The notes below the pieces were generated by a model. That model had not been told where the DNA came from. It made no database searches and saw only the letters and a list, made by a program, of their open reading frames with translations. From contig JAUIKS010000004.1 in NCBI GenBank assembly GCA_030430565.1, positions 1-64,000 of the forward strand: a stretch of 64,000 bases of DNA, in the 5' to 3' direction. The DNA is from Polyangia bacterium (GTDB lineage: Bacteria > Myxococcota_A > Polyangia > Nannocystales > Nannocystaceae). Each line of letters opens with the position of its first letter. Within the stretch, counting starts at the first letter, position 1. The translations under genes were made by a program, and so were the position numbers. Below, piece by piece: positions 45,297 through 54,340 of this stretch.

Positions 45297-47027
45297 GACG
45301 GGCGAGAGCTCGTCGTGCCCGTGCAGCTCGACGTAGGCCTGCAGGCTCTCGCCGGGGCAGGTCGTCGCGAGCGCGCAGCTCGCCCGGTGCGGACAGGGCG
45401 TGGTCGGCAGCGCGAAGGCGTGGGTGCGCTCGGCGTCTCGCTCGGCGTCGCGCGCGTCGTCGTCGGGCCTGTAGGCCACGCCGGGGAGGCTGTGGACCGC
45501 GAGCGGGTTCAGCCACATGTCCACCGGGACGGCTCGACTCGCGCGGTGGCGCCACAGCACGCAGGGCTTGAGGCCGAGGACGTGGAAGCGCCGCCCGGCC
45601 GCCGCGAGCTCGAGGACCGCGCCCGCGACCTCGGACTCGCGCGGGGTGACCCGCTCGTAGTTGCCCGAGCGCGCGCTGAAGATCGGGTAGGGCAGGTGCG
45701 CGCCCAGGGTGAGGCCGAGGCCCGCGGCCCACTGAACCAGCGCCGGCGTCGACGCCAGGTTCTGCCGCGTGATGACGGTGTGCAGGCGCACCGCGTCCGC
45801 GCCGGCGAGCTCGACGAGGTTCGTGACCGCCTGCTGGAGCTCCGCGAACGCGCCGGGGCGCCCAACGACGGCCTCGTGGATCTCGGCGCTCGCGCCGTAG
45901 ATGGGGACGAAGAACGTGCAGCGGGGCGGCGACGCGTCCACGACCCGCGCCGCGAAGGCGCGGTCCGCCATGCGCCAGCACGGCGAGTGGAGCTCGGCGC
46001 GTTCGAAGCCGAGCCCGCGCGCGTGCGCGAGCAGCTCGACGATCCGCTCGTAGCCCAGGGGGTCGTAGCCGTTGACGCGGACGAAGCGGATCCCGCGGCG
46101 GCGGCCGTCCTCGAGGTTGTGGCGCAGCCGGGCGAACAGCGCGTCGCTGTCGGCCTCGGGCGGCATGTACTCCTTGAGCGTGCAGAACGAGCACGACTGC
46201 CCGCACTCCGAGTTGAGCCCGATCTTGAGCCACCGCGTGCCACGCTGGACCGTCGAGAGCGGCACGAGCTCGTCCTGGCTCGCGCTCGAGCGCTCGGCGA
46301 TCACCTCCGCGTCGGGGGGCGGCTCCAGACGGAGCTCCAGCGCGTCGCTGTCGCGGCGCTCGAGCAGCGCGGCGATCGTCGCGGTGATCAGGTAGGCCGC
46401 GCCGACGGGCGGATCGGTCTGCCGGCTGAAGTTGATGGCGAAGTTGTGGGTCCGCGCGAACGCGCGCGCGCTCGCGCTCGCGTCCATCCCCACCGAGGCG
46501 AGCAGCCGCGCGTCGCCCTGCGCGCGGTCGAACTCGAGCAGCAGCTCCGCGGGGGCGTCCGCGCCCGCGCGCCCGCGGACCGCGGCCGGGAACGCGTCGA
46601 CCCAGCGCCAGCCGCTCACCACCTCCTGCCCGAGCTCGAGCCACGGCGACAGCAGCTCGACGATGGCGTCACGATCGAAGCGCAGCGGGCCGCGAGCCGG
46701 CGGCGCCTCGAGCAGCGCGGCGAGCGTCCGGTCTGGGGCGAGCGCGCGGTCGAAGCCCTCGACGACGCCGTTCACCAGGCGCCGCACCGCCTCGACCGCG
46801 CGCGGGCTCCGATCGGCGAGCTGCCCGCGGTAGCTGACGGCGCAGCGCTCGAGCCGACGAAACGCGCGCCGCGACGGCGGGCCCGTGAACACCGAGATCT
46901 CGAGCCAGCTCGGGCCGCTCGCCGAGCTGAACTTCAGCGCGATCGTCTGCGCGTCGCGGAGCTTGATCTCGGTACAGCACCAGTCGTTGGCGCGGATCGG
47001 GATGTGATGCAGGGCCGTCAGGATCAT
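45231..47027 (-). CDS. Radical SAM protein with long N-terminal domain and SPASM-like cysteines
   Basis: The 598-residue protein has the radical SAM cluster site C275-x3-C279-x2-C282 (ECGQSCSFCT) at the start of a partial TIM barrel (about 265-460; FVRVNGYDPLGYERIVELL, LHTVITRQN). The C-terminal part contains further cysteines (KPCVLWRH, PCPHRASC, TTCPGE), suggesting an auxiliary iron-sulfur site of SPASM type. The first 260 residues form a separate domain that I do not recognise. Such proteins modify peptides, cofactors or tRNA; no precursor peptide or partner is clear. Its last codons are duplicated at 39640-39708. It is divergent from the MscS gene, 129 bp apart. Confidence 0.88.
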   Translation of the reverse strand: MILTALHHIPIRANDWCCTEIKLRDAQTIALKFSSASGPSWLEISVFTGPPSRRAFRRLERCAVSYRGQLADRSPRAVEAVRRLVNGVVEGFDRALAPDRTLAALLEAPPARGPLRFDRDAIVELLSPWLELGQEVVSGWRWVDAFPAAVRGRAGADAPAELLLEFDRAQGDARLLASVGMDASASARAFARTHNFAINFSRQTDPPVGAAYLITATIAALLERRDSDALELRLEPPPDAEVIAERSSASQDELVPLSTVQRGTRWLKIGLNSECGQSCSFCTLKEYMPPEADSDALFARLRHNLEDGRRRGIRFVRVNGYDPLGYERIVELLAHARGLGFERAELHSPCWRMADRAFAARVVDASPPRCTFFVPIYGASAEIHEAVVGRPGAFAELQQAVTNLVELAGADAVRLHTVITRQNLASTPALVQWAAGLGLTLGAHLPYPIFSARSGNYERVTPRESEVAGAVLELAAAGRRFHVLGLKPCVLWRHRASRAVPVDMWLNPLAVHSLPGVAYRPDDDARDAERDAERTHAFALPTTPCPHRASCALATTCPGESLQAYVELHGHDELSPVSFTELAERLGGLTPWTRELGD

Positions 47028-47156
47028 CGCGCGCGCGCGAGTATACCGTCGCCGTCGGTCGCCCCGCGCGGCGAGCGTCGTCGCGGCGAGGCTCCATCAC
47101 AAATTTGGGTCTCGACGTCGCGCTGCATACAGTGTCGATAGCGCGCGCGAGTTGTT

Positions 47157-48074
47157 ATGCCGACAAGCTTCGAAGAACTCCTACAGTTGCTCGATGGTCC
47201 CCTCGGAACGGTCGTGATGGTGGCGGCCGCGGCGGTCGTCGTGCTGGTCGTCGCGCGCCTCCTGCGGCGCGCCGTCTCGCAGCAGATCGCGGACTCGCGC
47301 AACCGCTACCGCGTCCGCAAGCTGATCAGCTTCATCGGCTACACGATCGTGGCGCTCATCGTGGTCACCGTCTACAGCGATCGCCTCGGCGGCCTGACCG
47401 TCGCCTTTGGCGTCGCGGGGGCCGGCATCGCGTTCGCGCTGCAGGAGGTGGTCGCCAGCGTCGCCGGGTGGCTGGCGATCTCGTTTGGCGACTTCTACAA
47501 GCCCGGCGACCGGGTCTCGCTCGGCGGGATCACGGGCGACGTCATCGACATCGGCACGCTCCGGACCACCCTGATGGAGCTGGGCCAGTGGGTCGACGGG
47601 GACCTCTACAACGGCAGGATCGTGCGGGTCGCCAACAGCTTCGTGTTCAAGGATCCGGTGTTCAACTACTCCGCCGACTTCCCGTTCCTGTGGGACGAGA
47701 TCCGGGTCCCGGTGCGGCTCGACGCCGACCTCGCGCTCGCGCGCGCGCTCATCGAGCGCGCCAGCAACGACGTGGTCGGCGAGTACACGCGCGGCGCCGT
47801 CGAGCGCTGGAGCCACATGGTCAAGAAGTACCTCATCGAGGACGCGCGCTTGGAGCCCATGGTCACGCTGGTCGCCGACGAGAATTGGGCCACGTTCACG
47901 GTCCGCTACGTCGTCGACTGCAAGCGGCGCCGCGTGACGAAGGACCAGCTGTTCACGCGGGTGCTGGCGCTGTTCGACGAGCACAAGGCCCAGGTCGCGC
48001 TGGCCTGCGCCGGCTTCGAGGTCGTGAGCGCGCCGCGGCTCACCGTCGATCTGCAGCGCTCGTCGGTCGCTTGA
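47157..48074 (+). CDS. MscS-type mechanosensitive ion channel
   Basis: The 305-residue membrane protein has hydrophobic helices at about 14-36 and 58-80, then the pore-lining helix motif FGVAGAGIAFALQEVVASVAG and the start of the beta domain, DFYKPGDRVSLGGITGDVIDI, which is diagnostic for MscS. The C-terminal domain (about 170-290) is soluble. MscS proteins open on membrane tension and protect against osmotic downshock. The length is a little above that of E. coli MscS. It is divergent from the radical SAM gene and convergent with the PP2C gene. The TACAGT hexamer at 47129-47134, about 25 bp before the ATG, may be its -10. Confidence 0.92.
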   Translation: MPTSFEELLQLLDGPLGTVVMVAAAAVVVLVVARLLRRAVSQQIADSRNRYRVRKLISFIGYTIVALIVVTVYSDRLGGLTVAFGVAGAGIAFALQEVVASVAGWLAISFGDFYKPGDRVSLGGITGDVIDIGTLRTTLMELGQWVDGDLYNGRIVRVANSFVFKDPVFNYSADFPFLWDEIRVPVRLDADLALARALIERASNDVVGEYTRGAVERWSHMVKKYLIEDARLEPMVTLVADENWATFTVRYVVDCKRRRVTKDQLFTRVLALFDEHKAQVALACAGFEVVSAPRLTVDLQRSSVA

Positions 48075-48109
48075 CGCCCGCGCGCGCTCGCGGCGAAGCG
48101 ATATGCTTC

Positions 48110-49309
48110 TTAGATCAGGTCGCCGTGGCGGCTCACGTGCGCGAGCAGGCGCTCGAGGGTGCCTACGCCGAGGCGCGGGCGCTTGCGGATCATCCGCGTC
48201 AGCCGCTCTTTCTCGATCACGAGCACGTCGCCGGGGGCGAGCCCGACGACGGTGGCGCGCGCCGGGCGTTCGTGCAGCACCGTCGTGACGCCGAACACGC
48301 CGCCGGCGGTGATGTCCACGGGCGGCGAGCCCGACGCGCGGACTTCGAGCTGGCCGCTGAGACAGATGTACAGCGCGTTGACCGGCCGCGACATCGAGAT
48401 CAGGCGCTCGTCCCGGCTGAAGCGGACGAGCCGCCCCGCCATGAAGAGGTGCACCCGCTGGCGCAGCGGGTAGCCCTCGACGAGCGGGCAGCGCGAGAGC
48501 GCCTCCAGGGCGCGCTGACGACGGAGCACGGCGTCGGGGACGGCGGCGTCGGGGTGGGTCACGTCGACGGTGACGACGACGACCGTAGTGTTGTCGGCGC
48601 CGCCCCTGTGGTTGGCGTGCTCGATCAGCCGCGTCGCCGCCTGTTCGAGGCCGTCACCGAGCGCCTCCTTCAGCTCCGCCGCGCTGTCGAGGTAGTTCGA
48701 GAGGCCGTCGGAGCAGAGCACGAAGCGGTCGCCCGGCGCGACCGTGAGCACGAGCGTGTCGACCGCGACGGCCTCTTGCAGGCCCACGCAGCGCGTCAGG
48801 GTGTTGGCGAAGGGGTGTGAGCGCACCTTGTCCTCCGAGATGACCCCCGCGCGCGCGAGCTCGGCCGCGAGGCTGTGGTCGGCGCTCAAGCGCGAGACCT
48901 CGTCGCCGCGGATCATGTACAGGCGGGAGTCGCCGACGTGCGCGAGCAGCAGGTGCGCGCCGGCGACGAGCGCTATCGTGAGCGTCGTGCCCATCCCCGC
49001 GAAGCGAGCGTTCGACCGCGAGCGCTGGTAGACCGCGAGGCACGCGGACTGCACGGCCTTCTCGAGCAGCGCGACCAGATCGCGCGGCTGCGCGGCCCCC
49101 TCGGCCACGGCCGCGCGGACCGCCTGCCCGGCGCGGATCGCTTCCAGCACGGTCTCGATCGCGAGCTTCGACGCGATCTCGCCGGCCGCGTGTCCGCCCA
49201 TCCCGTCGGCGACGATGTAGAGCCCGAGCTCGTCGTCGACGAGGAAGCTGTCCTCGTTGTTCTTGCGAACTCGACCAGTGTGGGACGCTCCGACGCCGCG
49301 GGTGTGCAT
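48110..49309 (-). CDS. PP2C-type protein phosphatase fused to a cyclic-nucleotide-binding domain
   Basis: The 399-residue protein has an N-terminal PP2C (PPM) phosphatase domain (about 1-250) with metal-site residues in VRKNNEDSF, VADGMGGHAAGE and CSDGLSNYL, and GADNTTVVVV. A C-terminal cyclic-nucleotide-binding fold follows (about 275-395; ...LMAGRLVRFSRDERL...VDITAGGVFGVTTVLHERPARATVVGLAPGDVLVI). It would remove phosphate from Ser/Thr substrates and be modulated by a small ligand. Several Ser/Thr kinases are coded in the window and could be its counterparts. The binding residues of the second domain are not strongly conserved to my eye, so ligand binding is inferred from the fold pattern. 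Confidence 0.92.
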   Translation of the reverse strand: MHTRGVGASHTGRVRKNNEDSFLVDDELGLYIVADGMGGHAAGEIASKLAIETVLEAIRAGQAVRAAVAEGAAQPRDLVALLEKAVQSACLAVYQRSRSNARFAGMGTTLTIALVAGAHLLLAHVGDSRLYMIRGDEVSRLSADHSLAAELARAGVISEDKVRSHPFANTLTRCVGLQEAVAVDTLVLTVAPGDRFVLCSDGLSNYLDSAAELKEALGDGLEQAATRLIEHANHRGGADNTTVVVVTVDVTHPDAAVPDAVLRRQRALEALSRCPLVEGYPLRQRVHLFMAGRLVRFSRDERLISMSRPVNALYICLSGQLEVRASGSPPVDITAGGVFGVTTVLHERPARATVVGLAPGDVLVIEKERLTRMIRKRPRLGVGTLERLLAHVSRHGDLI

Positions 49310-49430
49310 GTCGACACGATACCCTGATCGCCGGGTGTCGCCGCGTGCAGGCGCGCGCGGAGGCCCGGGCGACGTCGCGCGCCGGGGCGCGGCCTCGGCT
49401 ACGATGCTGAGTGTCCGCTGGGGAGCGTCG

Positions 49431-49949
49431 GTGCCGAAGTTACCGCGAGCGTTGATCGTGCAGGCGAGCTCGGACGAGCCGCGCTACGAGGGCATGGGCC
49501 GACGTCGGATCGGCTACGTCGAGCTGCCGGAGGCGCTGATGTTTCGCGGCTTCGAGATCGAGCGGATGACGCCCGCGGCTGCGGTAGAGCCGTGGCGCGC
49601 GCTGCAGGCGGCGCTCACGGCGTTCCCGCGTCACGAGCTGCTCGCGCTGGGCGAGGTCACGGGTCCCGAGTGGGAGGCGCTCGGCTTCGACGTCGGCGAG
49701 CGCTGCTCGGAGGAGGCGTGGTCGGTCATCGCCCATCGGCGGGCGCTGCTCCCCGCCCACGAGCTCGCGGGCTGGGAGCGCCTGCTCAACCGGCGCGGCC
49801 TGTTCCCAGCGCGTGAGCCGGCGACGCGCTTTCTCGCGCGCTACCGCGAGTGTGATGATCCCGACCGAGACTGGGATCCCGCGTGGCGGTCGCGCTTCGC
49901 GTCGGTCTACGGGGTCGTGCCGGTGCACCGCCTGCGCGACGACGGCTGA
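49431..49949 (+). CDS. Hypothetical protein
   Basis: The 172-residue protein is not recognised. It is Arg/Glu-rich with conserved-looking stretches RYEGMGRRRIGYVELPEALMFRGFEIE, ELLALGEVTGPEWEALGFDVG and RFLARYRECDDPDRDWDPAWRSRFASVYG. No signal peptide or transmembrane segment is visible, so it is probably cytoplasmic. The GTG at 49431 has a strong Shine-Dalgarno (TGGGGAG) and is preferred over ATG at 49404. It is divergent from the PP2C-cNMP gene, 121 bp apart, and followed by a lipoprotein gene. Confidence 0.6.
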   Translation: MPKLPRALIVQASSDEPRYEGMGRRRIGYVELPEALMFRGFEIERMTPAAAVEPWRALQAALTAFPRHELLALGEVTGPEWEALGFDVGERCSEEAWSVIAHRRALLPAHELAGWERLLNRRGLFPAREPATRFLARYRECDDPDRDWDPAWRSRFASVYGVVPVHRLRDDG

Positions 49950-50026
49950 CGCGCCCGCGCGGGTGTGGTATTATGCTACATGTCCGATTGAGCATGTCTT
50001 ATCGTTCCGCGCCGGGAGGGTGCACC

Positions 50027-51301
50027 ATGAATTCGAATCACACCTGGGCTTCACGCCGCGCGCGCCCGCTGCGGCTCGCGCTGGCCTCCGTGTTCACGCT
50101 GGCGGCCTGCGGCGACTCGGGCGGCGAGACCGAGACCAACGCCTCGACGACGAGCCCGACGACGACGAGCACGGATCCGGGGACGACGAACCCGACCCCG
50201 ACGAGCGCGGGCGCGACGACGGGCTCCACCACCACGGCCGCGTCCACGGCGGCGCCGACGACGGCGGGGCCGATGACGGGCTCGAGCCAGACCAGCGCCG
50301 GGAGCGAGACCACGGAGACGAGCGCGACGAGCACGGAGCCGGGGACCACGGGCGGCGGCAACATGGGCTGCCTCGAGGACGGTCACTACTTCCCGGACGG
50401 CTCGATCTGGTACCAGAACCACGCGGACGCGGCGGTGCACCCCGACTCGCCGGCGATCATCAGCTGGCTCGAGGACGCGGGCTGGGGCGCGGGCGACGAG
50501 TTCCGCGTCGACTTCTCGATCGAGGTGCTCGACGCCGACGCGAACACGCCCAAGCTCGACTTCATCGAGACCGGCGACTTCTTCTCGCCGGACTGTGACC
50601 ACGTGCCGATCCCGGTGCCGGCGGGCGGCGCGATCGAGGGCGAGGACGGCTATCAGTGCGAGAGCGACGGCGACTGCCACCTGATCGTCCGCGACCCTGA
50701 CTCGTGCGTGCTCTACGAGATGTGGCGCGCGGACTACGACGGGAACACCTTCAACGGCGGCTGCCTCGCGCTCTGGTTCATGGACCAGGTCTACGGCGAC
50801 ACCGGGCGCGGCGACGGCTGCACGAGCGCCGACGCGGCTGGCTTCCCGATCGCGCCGCTGCTGTTCTCGGCCGACGAGGTCGCGGCCGGCGAGATCGATC
50901 ACGCGATCCGCTTCATCTTGCCCAACGCGCATATTCGACACCTCGTCTACGTGCCGCCCTGCACCCACAGCACCAACCCGACGAGCGGGGGGGACGACGC
51001 GCCGCCCTACGGCGTGCACCTGCGGCTGCGCCCCGACTACGATCTGAACGCGCTCCCGAACGAGGGCGCGAAGGTGGTCGCGCGCGCGCTGCAGGAGTAC
51101 GGGATGTTCCTCGCCGACGGCGGTCAGATCGCGCTGACGGCCCAGAGCGACCGCTTCACGACCAACAAGTGGGAGGGCCTGCTCGGGCCTCACGACCTCG
51201 TCGGGATCCGCCCGGCGGACTTCGAGGTCATCGATCACGGCGACTACAAGACGTGGAGCGGCGACCTGTGCACGCGTGAGCCGATCACGACGCTGCCCTG
51301 A
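50027..51301 (+). CDS. Lipoprotein with Thr/Ser-rich linker and unknown secreted domain
   Basis: The 424-residue product has a lipoprotein signal ending in LAAC (C28), a Thr/Ser/Gly-rich linker (about 30-115) and a globular part of about 300 residues with many cysteines and acidic loops (GDFFSPDCDHVPIPV, ESDGDCHLIV, DSCVLYEMW, YVPPCTHSTN). Residues such as HAIRFILPNAHIRHLVYVPPCTHSTN look like a conserved core. I do not recognise an enzyme family with certainty. A strong Shine-Dalgarno (GGGAGGG) precedes the ATG at 50027. Together with 14286 and 26104 it forms a set of similarly built surface lipoproteins. Confidence 0.75.
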   Translation: MNSNHTWASRRARPLRLALASVFTLAACGDSGGETETNASTTSPTTTSTDPGTTNPTPTSAGATTGSTTTAASTAAPTTAGPMTGSSQTSAGSETTETSATSTEPGTTGGGNMGCLEDGHYFPDGSIWYQNHADAAVHPDSPAIISWLEDAGWGAGDEFRVDFSIEVLDADANTPKLDFIETGDFFSPDCDHVPIPVPAGGAIEGEDGYQCESDGDCHLIVRDPDSCVLYEMWRADYDGNTFNGGCLALWFMDQVYGDTGRGDGCTSADAAGFPIAPLLFSADEVAAGEIDHAIRFILPNAHIRHLVYVPPCTHSTNPTSGGDDAPPYGVHLRLRPDYDLNALPNEGAKVVARALQEYGMFLADGGQIALTAQSDRFTTNKWEGLLGPHDLVGIRPADFEVIDHGDYKTWSGDLCTREPITTLP

Positions 51302-51380
51302 TAGCGACGACGGTGGCGGGCGCTCGCGCGCGCGCGTGACTCGGTTGGTCGGGCGCCCGGCATGTGTGACGATCGCGTCG

Positions 51381-52961
51381 ATGCCGACGCCGTATCTCGT
51401 GACCGCCCGCGCGACCCTCACCGAGCCGGGCTTGAGCCTCGCGCGCGTCGTCGGCGAGGCGTCGGCGCCGGGCGTCGGCCTCGCGCTCTCCGGCGGCGGG
51501 ACCCGGGCCGCCGTGACCGCGCTCGGGGTCGTCCGCGCCCTGCGGGCGCTCGGTCGCTTCCCCTCGTTGCGGGCGGTCTCGGCGGTCTCCGGCGGCGCGT
51601 GGTTCTCGGTCCCGTTCTTCTTCTTGCCCGAGCGATTCGACGAGGATCAATTCCTGGGGGAGCACCTGCGCGACCCGGCCGCGCTGCGCTGGCAGGGGCT
51701 GAACGCGCTCGCGCCCATGAGCTTCGCCGGGGCGGTCGGCTCCTACGAGCTCGGGACGCGCGGGCTGTTTCAGGGGCTCGTTCGGGACCGCGTCGCCGAC
51801 GTACCCAGCCACCGGATCTGGTCGCGTCGCGTCGCCGAGCCGCTGCTCGCGCCCTTCGAGCTAGCGAGCTTCGCGGACGACTTCTCGCCGACCGACTTCT
51901 TCACCCAGGACGCGGCGGCGGAGGCCGCGATCCGCCGCGAGAACCCGGCGCTCGCCGCGTTTCGGTGTCACCGCGTGCGCGTGAGCGAGGCGCTGCCGCG
52001 GCCGCTCTTGATCGTCGGCGGGGCCCTGCGGGTCCAGGCGGACAGCGGCGTCTCGGCGCTCGCGCCGGTGCAATTCACGCCGCGCTTCTCCGGCGTCATG
52101 GGTCGAGGCTGCGGCGCGCTGGGAGGTCTCGAGGTCGGCGGGGGCGGCGTCACGAGCTTCGCCTTCAACGGCGCGTGGGAGTCCGGCGCGGTCGACTCGA
52201 TGCGGATCCGCCAGGGCGCTCCGCTGGCGCTCAGCGACGTCCTCGGGATCACCTCGGTCTACTACGGTGACGCGCTGGGCGATCGCGACATCCACGACTT
52301 CAGCCCGACGCTCACCTACGCGTCGCCGCGCTGGCGGCCGCCTGCAGGCGCCGAGGGGGTGTACGTCGACGGCGGCTCCGTTGAGAACACCGGGGTAGCG
52401 AACTTGCTCGCGTATCGCGACATCGATCGCGTGATCGCGGTGGTCAGCTCGCCCGATCCGATCACGCGGCGCGGGGGTGATGTCGTGGTCGAGCGCCAGG
52501 TCGGCGCGCTGTTCGGCTACCGCGAGCACAACCGCGAGCACGGCGGCTACTGCCGCTATAGCGACCCCGGCGAGGGCAACCCCGACTACGCGGAGAACCA
52601 GGTGTTCTCGGACGCGCGGGGCGAGTTTTTGGCGCTGACCGAGGCGATGGGCGCGCGCGAGGCCGACGGCGCGCCGATCGTCGTCGAGCAGACGCTCGAG
52701 GTCGTCGACAACCCGAAGTTCGCGGTGGTCGGCGGACGGCGGGTGCGCGTGCTGTGGGTGTTCTTGAGCCCGTCACGGCGCTGGCGGGAGCAGCTGCACC
52801 CCAGCGTGCGCCTCCGGCTCCCGCCGAGCTTCCCGAACATCCCGACCGCGGTCACCCGGCCGCCGGCGGGGCACATCAGCGCGCTCGCGCAGTTCTCGGG
52901 GTGGATGGTCGAGCAGCGCGCGGACGCGGTCGATCGATTCTTCAGCGAGAGCGCGACGTGA
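51381..52961 (+). CDS. Patatin / cPLA2-like phospholipase family protein
   Basis: The 526-residue protein shows the patatin-type catalytic dyad: oxyanion-hole SGGGTRAA (about 36-43), nucleophile S70 in AVSGGAW, and aspartate D330 in VYVDGGSVENTG. The Gly that usually starts the GxSxG motif is Ala here, as in the cytosolic phospholipase A2 subgroup (SGGxW). It would hydrolyse acyl esters of phospholipids. No signal peptide is visible. The ATG at 51381 is chosen because the frame to 51276 adds unordered Arg-rich sequence overlapping the previous gene. A hairpin follows the stop, between this gene and the convergent OmpA-like gene. Confidence 0.88.
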   Translation: MPTPYLVTARATLTEPGLSLARVVGEASAPGVGLALSGGGTRAAVTALGVVRALRALGRFPSLRAVSAVSGGAWFSVPFFFLPERFDEDQFLGEHLRDPAALRWQGLNALAPMSFAGAVGSYELGTRGLFQGLVRDRVADVPSHRIWSRRVAEPLLAPFELASFADDFSPTDFFTQDAAAEAAIRRENPALAAFRCHRVRVSEALPRPLLIVGGALRVQADSGVSALAPVQFTPRFSGVMGRGCGALGGLEVGGGGVTSFAFNGAWESGAVDSMRIRQGAPLALSDVLGITSVYYGDALGDRDIHDFSPTLTYASPRWRPPAGAEGVYVDGGSVENTGVANLLAYRDIDRVIAVVSSPDPITRRGGDVVVERQVGALFGYREHNREHGGYCRYSDPGEGNPDYAENQVFSDARGEFLALTEAMGAREADGAPIVVEQTLEVVDNPKFAVVGGRRVRVLWVFLSPSRRWREQLHPSVRLRLPPSFPNIPTAVTRPPAGHISALAQFSGWMVEQRADAVDRFFSESAT

Positions 52962-52963
52962 CC

Positions 52964-52991
52964 CGCGACGTAGTCATAGGATTACGTCGCG
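52964..52991. terminator. Hairpin between convergent patatin and OmpA-like genes
   Basis: Perfect 9-bp arms CGCGACGTA and TACGTCGCG flank a 10-nt loop, starting 3 bp after the patatin stop. A tandem AT-rich direct repeat follows. This fits a bidirectional terminator. Confidence 0.65.
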
Positions 52992-52993
52992 TG

Positions 52994-53015
52994 AATGAAT
53001 CATAAATGAATCATA
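52994..53015. repeat. Two tandem copies of an 11-bp AT-rich unit
   Basis: AATGAATCATA is repeated twice without a gap, next to the 52964-52991 hairpin and 11 bp before the OmpA-like stop. AT-rich sequence of this kind is rare in the window. Confidence 0.9.
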
Positions 53016-53026
53016 AGAGTTGGGTG

Positions 53027-53548
53027 TCAGCCGCCGAGCGACGCGCTCGCCGTCGCGTTGAACTCGAGCTTTCCGTCGAACTCGGACTGGAGCTTCGCCT
53101 GCTCGTCCTCGCCCTCCGCGAGGTAGTAGAAGAACAGCTCGACCCGCCTGTTGCGCGCGCGGCCCTCCTTGGTGCGGTTTGACTCCGTGGGTCGATCCTC
53201 GCCGTGAAACGCGACCTTGGTGCGCGCGCTGGCGGCCGGCACGGCGTCGCGCAGGAGCTGCTGGATCTCGCTCGCGCGCTTGAACGCGAGCTCGCGGTTG
53301 GCGGAGTGTGAGCCCACGGAGTCGGTGTGGCCGACGACCAGCACGTGGAGCGACTCGTCGCGCTCCATCAGCCCCGCGACGCGGCCGAGCTCAAAGTAGT
53401 CCTCGCTGGCGCGGGGCGTGTGCTTGGCCGAGTCGAAGTACACGTTCTTGGACTCGGGGGCGGAGGGCGCCTCGGTCGACTTCGGCGCGCACGCGAGGAA
53501 AATCGTGGATACCGCGATGAGCAGGCCTGCGTGGATAAAGCGTCTCAT
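53027..53548 (-). CDS. OmpA-family lipoprotein (peptidoglycan-binding)
   Basis: The 173-residue product has a lipoprotein signal (LLIAVSTIFLAC, C20), a short linker, and an OmpA C-terminal-like domain (about 32-150) with YFDSAKHTPRASEDYFELGRV, VLVVGHTDSVGSHSANRELAFKRASEIQQLL and GEDRPTESNRTKEGRARNRRVELFF. These are the standard motifs that bind diaminopimelate in peptidoglycan, so the protein probably links outer membrane and cell wall. The ATG at 53548 is chosen because it gives a proper signal peptide. A perfect 16-bp palindrome lies at 53686-53701, 138 bp upstream. Confidence 0.92.
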   Translation of the reverse strand: MRRFIHAGLLIAVSTIFLACAPKSTEAPSAPESKNVYFDSAKHTPRASEDYFELGRVAGLMERDESLHVLVVGHTDSVGSHSANRELAFKRASEIQQLLRDAVPAASARTKVAFHGEDRPTESNRTKEGRARNRRVELFFYYLAEGEDEQAKLQSEFDGKLEFNATASASLGG

Positions 53549-53685
53549 GCGCGAAATCGTACATTGATGGCACTCGCAGTCAATCCGTCGAGGACGCCAC
53601 ATTTTCGCGTCGCGGGTCGTCGGATAGATATGAAAGTATGTCGAATAACGGAGGTGGCTCACGGGCGCGCGTCAGCGGTGGATAG

Positions 53686-53701
53686 ATGTCTCGTGAGACA
53701 T
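53686..53701. promoter_or_regulatory. 16-bp palindrome, twin of the site at 14172
   Basis: ATGTCTCGTGAGACAT has perfect 7-bp arms and a GT centre. It is upstream of the OmpA-like lipoprotein gene and downstream of ybaK. Only one base differs from 14172-14187. Confidence 0.55.
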
Positions 53702-53757
53702 GAACACACAGGCGCCCGCTCCGCGAATGTGGAGTATGCGTGCTTGGCGCGCCTCCG

Positions 53758-54243
53758 TCAGCGCGCGACATCGACGGGCGTCGCGTCCAGCAGCTGCGTC
53801 AGGATCTGCGGGTCGAGCGAGACGAGCACCCCGCGGGCGCCCCCGTTGATCCAGATCTTCGGCAGCGCGAGGATGCTGCGCTCGACGTAGACGGGCATCC
53901 GCTTGCGTACGCCGAAGGGCGAGGTCCCGCCGACGCGGTAGCCCGAGTGCTTCTCGGCGACCTTGGGATCGCAGGGCCGGGTCGAGCGCGTGCCCAGCTG
54001 GCGCGCGAGCTCCTTGGCCGAGACCGAGCGATCGCCGTGCATCAGGATGATCAGCGGCGAGCGCTCGGCGTCTTCGAAAATCAGGGTCTTGACCACGTGG
54101 TGCTCGTCGACCCCAAGGGCGAGCGAGCTCGCGGCCGAGCCGCCGTGCTCGACGTAGTCGTAGGGATGCAGCTCAAAGGCGACGCCGCGCTTGCTGAGCA
54201 GGCGCAGCGCCGGCGTGCTGGGGATTTTTGGGCGGCGGGCCAT
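53758..54243 (-). CDS. ybaK: YbaK/EbsC-family Cys-tRNA(Pro) deacylase
   Basis: The 161-residue protein has the YbaK/ProX fold: LLSKRGVAFELHPYDYVEHGGSA, the conserved lysine in VVKTLIFED, VSAKELARQLGTRSTRPCDPKVAEKHSGYRVGGTSPFG and ALPKIWINGGARGVLVSLDPQILTQLL. This domain hydrolyses mischarged Cys-tRNA(Pro). It is full length for the single-domain form. The ATG at 54243 (MARRPKIPS) is preferred over a frame to 54270. It is divergent from the lipoprotein gene at 54341, about 97 bp apart. Confidence 0.92.
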   Translation of the reverse strand: MARRPKIPSTPALRLLSKRGVAFELHPYDYVEHGGSAASSLALGVDEHHVVKTLIFEDAERSPLIILMHGDRSVSAKELARQLGTRSTRPCDPKVAEKHSGYRVGGTSPFGVRKRMPVYVERSILALPKIWINGGARGVLVSLDPQILTQLLDATPVDVAR

Positions 54244-54340
54244 CGGGCGCTCGCGGCAATCATCGACCAATCGGTCGACGATCTCGAGCCCGGCGGGTCA
54301 CTTGCGCGTATCGGTGACTGTGCCGTATTCCTGTAGCGGT

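Noticed and set aside
49973..49998. ATGCT...AGCAT inverted repeat and two CATGTC copies before the lipoprotein at 50027
   Set aside because: Arms are only 5 bp; likely part of an ordinary AT-rich promoter.
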